A stretch of DNA of 64,000 nucleotides, from assembly GCF_004379255.2 (NCBI RefSeq), contig NC_056052.1, forward strand, positions 3,162,001-3,226,000, written 5' to 3'. A program made the translations under genes and the position numbers. The notes beneath the pieces are model-generated. The model did no database searches. It was not told the DNA's origin and saw only the letters and a program-made list of their open reading frames with translations. Numbering within the stretch: position 1 is the first letter of the stretch; each line of letters begins with the position of its first letter. The DNA comes from Salvia splendens. Taxonomy: Eukaryota > Streptophyta > Magnoliopsida > Lamiales > Lamiaceae. Below, piece after piece: positions 58,106-64,000 of this stretch.

Positions 58106-58833
58106 CTTTTTAGTGGGAGAACAAACTACGGATCGTCAAAAGTAAAAAAATATATAAATATATGGAATAATTAACAAACCTAGAGTTGATTTTTATGAAA
58201 ATTGTACACTTAAAAATTTATATAACTAATTCTTAATATGATAGAATCAAAATAAATGTATACAAAAACACGTAACGCTAAAATGCATTAGACCACAATT
58301 AGAGTTCCGATGCACACTAATGATGCTCACAAATCATATCATTTCACTATACATATATATATATAAATGCAAAGTCAATTTTCCCAATAGTATCACGAAG
58401 AATTCAAGTCATGATAGGATCCATTTAATTTACGTGTTTATTTGAATGAATTTGTCTAGTAAATATCGATTTCATTCAAATTACATGAGAGAAATTCTAA
58501 TTTAATGCAATTTATGACTGTAAATCAAGCAATCTATATAATTAATAGGAGTATCAGATTTCTGTAAAAATAAAATAAAATACTGGTATATTTTGACTTT
58601 TATTTACCACAATCTTTTGAATCAATGCATTATAGTATATGATTTAAATCAACCTTTATTTTAGTCGAATCTCATCACTTTTTTCTCTCTAATGAATGTC
58701 AAAACATAGAATCAGAAAATTGATAAGCTCGTATATGTATGAATGTATATATTGGTCATGCTTGGATTATTTGTAAACATTGCAATCTCACATAATTTTG
58801 TTTTCTTAGATATATCATTTCGTATCATAATTA
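58106..58833. other. Spacer upstream of the second defensin-like gene
   Basis: AT-rich; no element recognised. It presumably contains the promoter of the truncated paralogue. Confidence 0.4.
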
Positions 58834-59156
58834 ATGGCTAAGTTCATCGCATCTCTCTTGCTAGTCATGTTTTATCTCTCTCTCGTCTCAGCAGCGGGTA
58901 AGCACATTAATATCTCTATTCAAGTTTTGAGACAACATATTTCGTTCGTAAGGTGACGGACAAATCCGTCACTAATATTTTTTTAATTCTGGATTGTATC
59001 CTACGATAATATGTCAATAAAAATGTTTAGTGTTAGAAATATAATGATTACTGATAAATCTTCGCAGGAGAAGATGCCACACCAAAGGTTTGCCAAACTA
59101 GTGAGAAACTCATATGTAAAGTGGGGACGGGAGGTGTTGGAAACGTTTGTAGATGA
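58834..59156 (+). pseudogene. Defensin-like peptide gene cut by a Copia element
   Basis: Paralogue of 48176-48501. Exon 1 (58834-58897) encodes the signal peptide MAKFIASLLLVMFYLSLVSA. Exon 2 begins at 59068 after ttcgcag and keeps three cysteines (KVC, LIC, NVC). After VGNVCR the frame meets TGA at 59154-59156, whose first two bases are also the TG that starts the inserted LTR. The remaining five cysteines of the eight-cysteine pattern are therefore lost or lie beyond the insertions, outside this window. The intron position is the same as in the intact copy. Confidence 0.82.
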
Positions 59157-60582
59157 ATCGCGTAGAATTGATGTTGATCAAAATTGAAGTTGAGGGAATG
59201 TTTAATCCTATTAGAGAGAGAGTCGACTGATTACAAGAATCACAAAGTGGGAAAATCTTAACTAGCTAACTAACTAACCATCTATTTAAACACAACAAGA
59301 ACTAACGGCTAGTTAGATCAATGGCCAAGATTTAATCCCTAAACTAATTCTACATCCGACGGCTACTGAAACATCCGAAGCTTGAGTGAGCTTCAGCGAG
59401 CCTCTCTTCATTTCTCTCTTGAAGCAAATGCATGAAGCAGTCGGTGCAGCTCAGTGATCATCTCCACAAATCTCCACCTTGATTACTTAGCTCACCACTA
59501 CTTCATTCTACATATACTCACCAGCTCCATGCACAAATCCAGCTTGTTCTTGGGCAATGGTTTTGTGAGCATATCAGCTGGATTCTCAGCTGTGTTCACC
59601 TTGAATATCTTCACCTCACCCTCTTCTATCTTCTCCCGAATGAAGTGTAGGCGCACATCAATGTGCTTGCTCCTCTCATGATAAACTTGATGTTTAGCCA
59701 AGCACAAAGCACTCGAATTGTCACAGCCAATTGCCACTGAATCTTGAACAATCCCAAAATCTTTCAAAATACCCTTGAGCCAGAAACTCTCTTTGACTAC
59801 TGCTGTAAGAGCCATGAATTCTGCTTCTGTGGTGGACAAGGCAACCACAGCTTGGAGACTACTCTTCCAACTTATAGCAGAGCCGTATAGAGTAAAGATG
59901 TACCCGGATTGGGACCTTCTAGTGTCTATGTTCCCAGCATAGTCTGAATCAGACCACCCAACCAAAACATCATCTTCATACTCTCTTGCACCATCAAACA
60001 AGATTCCCAAGTTGCTAGCTCCCTTCAAATACTTCATTAGCCACTTCAAAGCTGACCAATGTTCCTTCCCATGATTAGACATGTATCTAGAAGTTGCTGA
60101 TACAGCTTGGGCTATGTCAGGCCGAGTGCTAATCATAGCATACATTGCACTCCCAATCATACTCGCATATGGGATTTTCTTCATCTCAGCCATTTCTGCA
60201 TCAGATTTTGGCATTTGTTCAACTGATAACTTGTAATGGTGACCCATAGGAACTGACACCTCTTTCAAATTTTCAATCCCAAACTTTCTGAGCACTCTTG
60301 CAACATAGTCAGATTGGGATAGCCATATCCTTTTTTCTTCTCTATTCCTGATCACAGTCATGCCTAGGATCCTCTTTGCTGGGCCAAGATCCTTCATTTC
60401 AAAAGCTGCCTTCAAATCATTCTTCACCTTCTGGACTTCTTCCATACATGTTGCAGCTAGCAGCATGTCATCAACATATAGTAACAAGAATGCCACAGCA
60501 GCTCCACCTTCACTCTTAATATACACGCATTCATCATATTTAGAGCTTACAAATCCAGTACTGAGCATATGGTCATCAAATG
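59154..60582 (-). mobile_element. Copia fragment: 3' LTR plus RT-RNase H end of pol
   Basis: LTR candidate 59154-59460 (plus strand TGAATCGCG...GTGATCA, 307 bp). It is followed by the purine-rich tract AAGGTGGAGATTTGTGGAGA on the minus strand, then pol. The element is interrupted at 60583 by a Gypsy LTR, so its 5' part must lie outside the window. It belongs to the same broad Copia group as the complete element at 49430. Confidence 0.85.
59498..60582 (-). CDS. Copia reverse transcriptase-RNase H fragment
   Basis: About 360 residues without stops: the thumb side of the RT with YVDDMLLAA, then ILGMTVIRNR, PYASMIGSAMYAM and TRPDIAQAVSATSRYM. The RNase H has SDSDYAGN, ALSTTEAEFMAL and CDNSSALCLA, ending ENPADMLTKPLPKNK and a stop at 59498. 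The 5' portion (gag, protease, integrase, start of RT) is absent because a Gypsy element was inserted. The open frame suggests fairly recent activity of this Copia copy. Confidence 0.9.
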
Positions 60583-63500
60583 TCACGACCGCCCTTCTAG
60601 GGTATAATAAATGCGGCGATCGCGACTAAAACTGACTTAAATACAATTAAAGAAAAAAAAGAACTAGGGTTTTATAAAAGGGGTATTTAACGACAAATAA
60701 TCAAAAGCAAAGGGCAGAGCGACGCCTTGACAGATAGACTAAATAGAGGAAACAATTATCATCATTTATTTCGAAATAACGAGGGTTCAACGTATTCCAA
60801 AACATATCATGTCTTTAGATTCTAAACGAAATCAAAATAGTTTAGAGAATTCAACAATAAGTAAAACGGTTTTCAGCGGAAGCATCCAAGAGAAAAGTGA
60901 CGTCATGTATGAAGACACAACGACACTCGTAGTCAAAAAAAAATATAAATGTTTAATTCTTCATTTAATTTGCTCAACACCGCCAACCGCTCGTCGCCGC
61001 TCAACCTGCACATAAGGAAAACACATGCAGGGCTGAGTACTAAAAATAATACTCAATGGGCTCATGCCGAAAACATTTTCAATAAAGAGTTTTATTTATC
61101 ATGCCATACGAGAGTAACCATCGGGTTTTAGCTTTTAGAAAGGCCCGAGGCACTAAAATCATTTCTCATTGTAAAAGTCGACTGCAGTCATTTTCCCATA
61201 GACGTTAGCCATATCTGCCAATACATGACAAGGAATGCGGCCGCAAACCAGGTCACTAGACCGGCCAGCCCGTACGCTAGCACCCGATCTACCATAGGTG
61301 TACACTAATCCAAGTAGGGTTTGCGGCCCTACGAGGACCCGAATTCGATTTATATAATAATGGCTTCAAGCCATATCAGATAGGCACGTTAAAAATTAAA
61401 CAAGGCATGATAAACACGATTCCATTTTCATCGATAAAAACATTTAGGACATCGTCCTTATTTAAAAGAAAGCCCACCTCAAAGCGCTTAAGTCTCAACT
61501 ATATCCTTTCCCTTGGAATCAAGTTTCGGGCGCAATATATCACCTTTAAATATTGGAAATAGCACATATATCAACATGAGAGGTCAAGCAAAAGTTAAGA
61601 TGCATGCATCCTAAAGCTTCAATTATTCTACCGATATGATTATGAATTCTTCCCAATTAAATCTTGCTCTTTTCAATTAATTCCGTCCGCTCACGCCCCA
61701 ACAAATTTTATTAAAACAGCCCAAAGATTAAAACACCATACAGTCCAATAAAAGAGTCAACATACTCAACCCAAGGAATTTAAATGAGTTGATCCACTGC
61801 CCAAGACTAACAAAACGTTGGCCCAAAAATCTTATTTACCCAGCCCCCATTTCTTTAAAAACAAAAGGAGGAAATGATTTAAATAACCAACAAAATATAC
61901 CCCCTCCAAACTATACGTGTTGTACACCCCTTTTCTTTAAACTACACCTCAATAGATTAGGATAAACAATTAAACAAGAAACAAAAGTACTTCCAACCCA
62001 CACCACACGTGTACTCCTTTTCAAGCATTCACACACAAAGTTTAAAATTCTTATTTTAAGAGAAACCAACAATACTCTCCTTCCTAAAACGTGTTCTAAC
62101 TTTTCTCTCCTTTATCACTTCAAAACAGAAGCTCCAACTCTCTCCCTCTCTGCTCGACTTTCTTCCCCCAAAAAAAACAGATTTAATTAAATCAGACTCC
62201 CAAAGCAGAATCCGACGTTTTCTCCAATTCACCGTGGTGTAAGGATCAACGTTGTCATTGACCTCTCACCGCGGTGTCGCCGTTGCCGGCTCCGATTCGC
62301 TGCCCGCACCCCCACCGTCGCTGGACGCCGCGTCGCTCGGCGCTGCAGCAGACGCTGCGTCGCCGCTCCGGCGGCCCCGACTTCGTCCGAAACAGCCCCG
62401 TTTCCACCCCGATTAACCCCGCAGATAAGTTCTTAAATTTAAATTTATGAGTTAAAGCTCGAATCTTTGATTTAGATTTTTTTTTCAGATTATCGATTAG
62501 TTTGAGCGAGAAACATGACATGCAATTCATGGATTGATGAATTGAACTGGGGAAGAAGATTATACCTTCAAAAGAACAAGATGGCTTGAAAAAGAAGATT
62601 TGCCGTTTCTGGCTTCCACCCCTCCCGAATAGATCCTAGTTTCTGTCAGAAGGCTTCGGGGAAAACAATATTTCATATTATGAGGAAGAACATGAAAGGA
62701 GCATGAGAGAGTGATTACCGTGATGAAATTAGGATTTGGTGAGGAAAAATGAGGTTTCTTCCTACTGCTCCCTCCGCCGCTTTGCGATTCAAAAGTGAGG
62801 AGTGAGTGGCTACGAATTTGTGTGAGGGATAGTGATTAGGGTAGGAGGATTTATATATCCGTGTACTGAGAGCAAATTTTGGTGATTGATTTCACCTTGA
62901 TTGCCATCTAAAATTAGGAAGATATGCCAGAATGGGTGAAGAGATGGAGACGTAATTGCTGCGACGTGGGAGGGGAGCAAATTTTGGTATTTGATTGCTC
63001 AATCAATTTGGGATTAATTGCTTTGACTGAATTTTACAATTTAAACGGATGTTTCCTTGCAGAATGGAGGATTCAACGTGAGGAGAAGGGTTCTGATGTC
63101 GGAAGGAAGATTTCAGAGTACTGGGCTCAAAAGGAAATGAGATTGGGCCAGGGATATTATTTGAATGAGTATTAGTTTGGGCTCAAGACCCTGTTAAAAT
63201 TTTATTTAAATAGTATAGCCCATAATTTATTCTTTATTAGATTGGACTTGTATCAATTATTTAATTCATCCGGTGCGTTGGAATTTAGTCTAATAAATAA
63301 TCCTCAAGGAAAGGATCACATTGTGATTTCACCATCACTAATTTCGAGCTTTGTAAAATAAATCATCAATTATTTGAAGACAAACAAATTCGCCCCACAT
63401 CAATTATTCAAAACAACCACGTCACATATTCAACGGAGTTGACTCGGTCAACCCACAATCATAACTCCGAACTAAAATTAGGTCATCAAAGAAACCACAT

Positions 63501-63596
63501 AATAAATCCACTCGTCATTTAATTTGTGGCATTAAATGAAATAAAAGAGATCGTTTTAGGGTTCGAAAATTAGGGATCAAAAAGTGGGGCGTTACA
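60583..63596 (-). repeat. 3 kb LTR of a Ty3/Gypsy retrotransposon
   Basis: Begins TGTCACGACCGCCC inside Copia pol and ends GGGGCGTTACA at 63596 (TG...CA, 3014 bp). The next sequence reads, on the minus strand, as a purine-rich tract (aaatttcgggacgaaatttc, then ttttaagattggtagga) just before the LTR, as in Tekay/Del-type elements. This is therefore the 3' LTR. The inverse terminus TGTAACGCCCC on the coding strand is characteristic of these elements. No long coding frame inside; a GC-rich patch lies at 62265-62420. Confidence 0.85.
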
Positions 63597-63640
63597 TCCT
63601 ACCAATCTTAAAAGAAATTTCGTCCCGAAATTTGGCATCC

Positions 63641-64000
63641 TCAAGGAAAGAGTTCAGGGTACCGTTCTATCATCTTTTCCTCATTCTCCCACGTGGCTTC
63701 TTCTTGCCCATGATTTCTCCAGAGTATTTTCACGTAAGCAACCGGTTTATTTCTCACTTTCTGGACCTTCCGGTCCAAAATCATTTGGGGTCTCTCTTCG
63801 TAGCTCAAGTCCGGGTTCAAAGCGACTTCTTTATAGTGAATCACGTGCTTTGGGTCGAACACGTATTTCCGTAACTGCGACACATGAAAGACGTTGTGCA
63901 CGTTTCCAAGGCTTGGGGGTAGCGCCAAACGGTATGCAACAGGACCCACTCCTTCAAGGATTTCATAAGGCCCGATAAATCGCGGTTTTAATTTTCCCTT
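63641..64000 (-). CDS. Gypsy Pol C-terminal end (partial)
   Basis: An open frame of 120 codons entering from the right edge and stopping at 63641. It reads [40 protein letters not shown] and then [20 protein letters not shown]. This is the post-integrase region of Ty3/Gypsy polyproteins, with a chromodomain-like tail (V.I.W......TWE). The rest of the element is beyond the window. Confidence 0.9.
   Translation of the reverse strand, partial: KGKLKPRFIGPYEILEGVGPVAYRLALPPSLGNVHNVFHVSQLRKYVFDPKHVIHYKEVALNPDLSYEERPQMILDRKVQKVRNKPVAYVKILWRNHGQEEATWENEEKMIERYPELFP

Noticed and set aside
60809..63175. Several 60-90 codon ORFs inside the Gypsy LTR
   Set aside because: LTR sequence with no coding resemblance; frames are short and scattered over both strands.

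Overview
This is plant nuclear DNA from a eudicot. The genes carry spliceosomal introns with GT..AG borders, the intergenic DNA is AT-rich, and Stowaway, hAT, PIF/Harbinger and Mutator-type MITEs and Copia, Gypsy and LINE retroelements are dense. An asterid such as a member of the Lamiales is my guess; nothing in the sequence fixes the species.

Layout. 0-3 kb: an intronless histone H4 gene (minus strand), a GC-rich Harbinger-type MITE and a collapsed Copia element. 3-6.9 kb: a 3.5 kb mariner-like element sitting inside a Stowaway MITE; it carries a frameshifted transposase and, unexpectedly, a second intact ORF on the other strand. 7-9.6 kb: AT-rich spacer with a Mutator-type foldback element and a Stowaway MITE. 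9.9-14.3 kb: a seven-exon WAT1/MtN21-type transporter. 16.6-18.3 kb: an acidic Glu/Lys/Pro repeat protein with an N-myristoylation signature. 18.6-22.4 kb: a 13-exon KIN-7 kinesin whose nucleotide-binding motifs are altered although the 915-codon frame is intact. 23.3-25.1 kb: a chloroplast CPP1-like (DUF3353) gene. 26-36 kb: a graveyard holding a decayed tRNA-Glu copy, Stowaway MITEs, an NLR resistance-gene relic split by a Harbinger-type element and fused to a 5'-truncated LINE, an LTR-like stretch, then an intact tRNA-Glu(CTC). 37.8-39.6 kb: a pectin methylesterase. 41.1-47.4 kb: a 15-exon DUF726/TMCO4-type alpha/beta-hydrolase with nested MITEs in intron 7. 48.2-59.2 kb: two defensin-like peptide genes about 10.6 kb apart, one complete and one cut by a retrotransposon. 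Between them lie a complete Copia element with apparently identical LTRs (49.4-54.8 kb) and a mitochondrial coiled-coil DUF1640 gene (55.4-57.6 kb). 59.2-64 kb: a Copia fragment interrupted by a Gypsy element with a 3 kb LTR that runs off the right edge.

The host genes do not form a pathway; they are ordinary neighbours on a plant chromosome. The most notable items are the catalytically divergent KIN-7 kinesin, the second gene inside the mariner-like element, the NLR-LINE in-frame chimera, the defensin-like pair, and the young Copia whose polyprotein frame runs into palindrome-rich LTR sequence. Exon borders were placed by eye and checked for frame: every multi-exon model listed sums to a whole number of codons.
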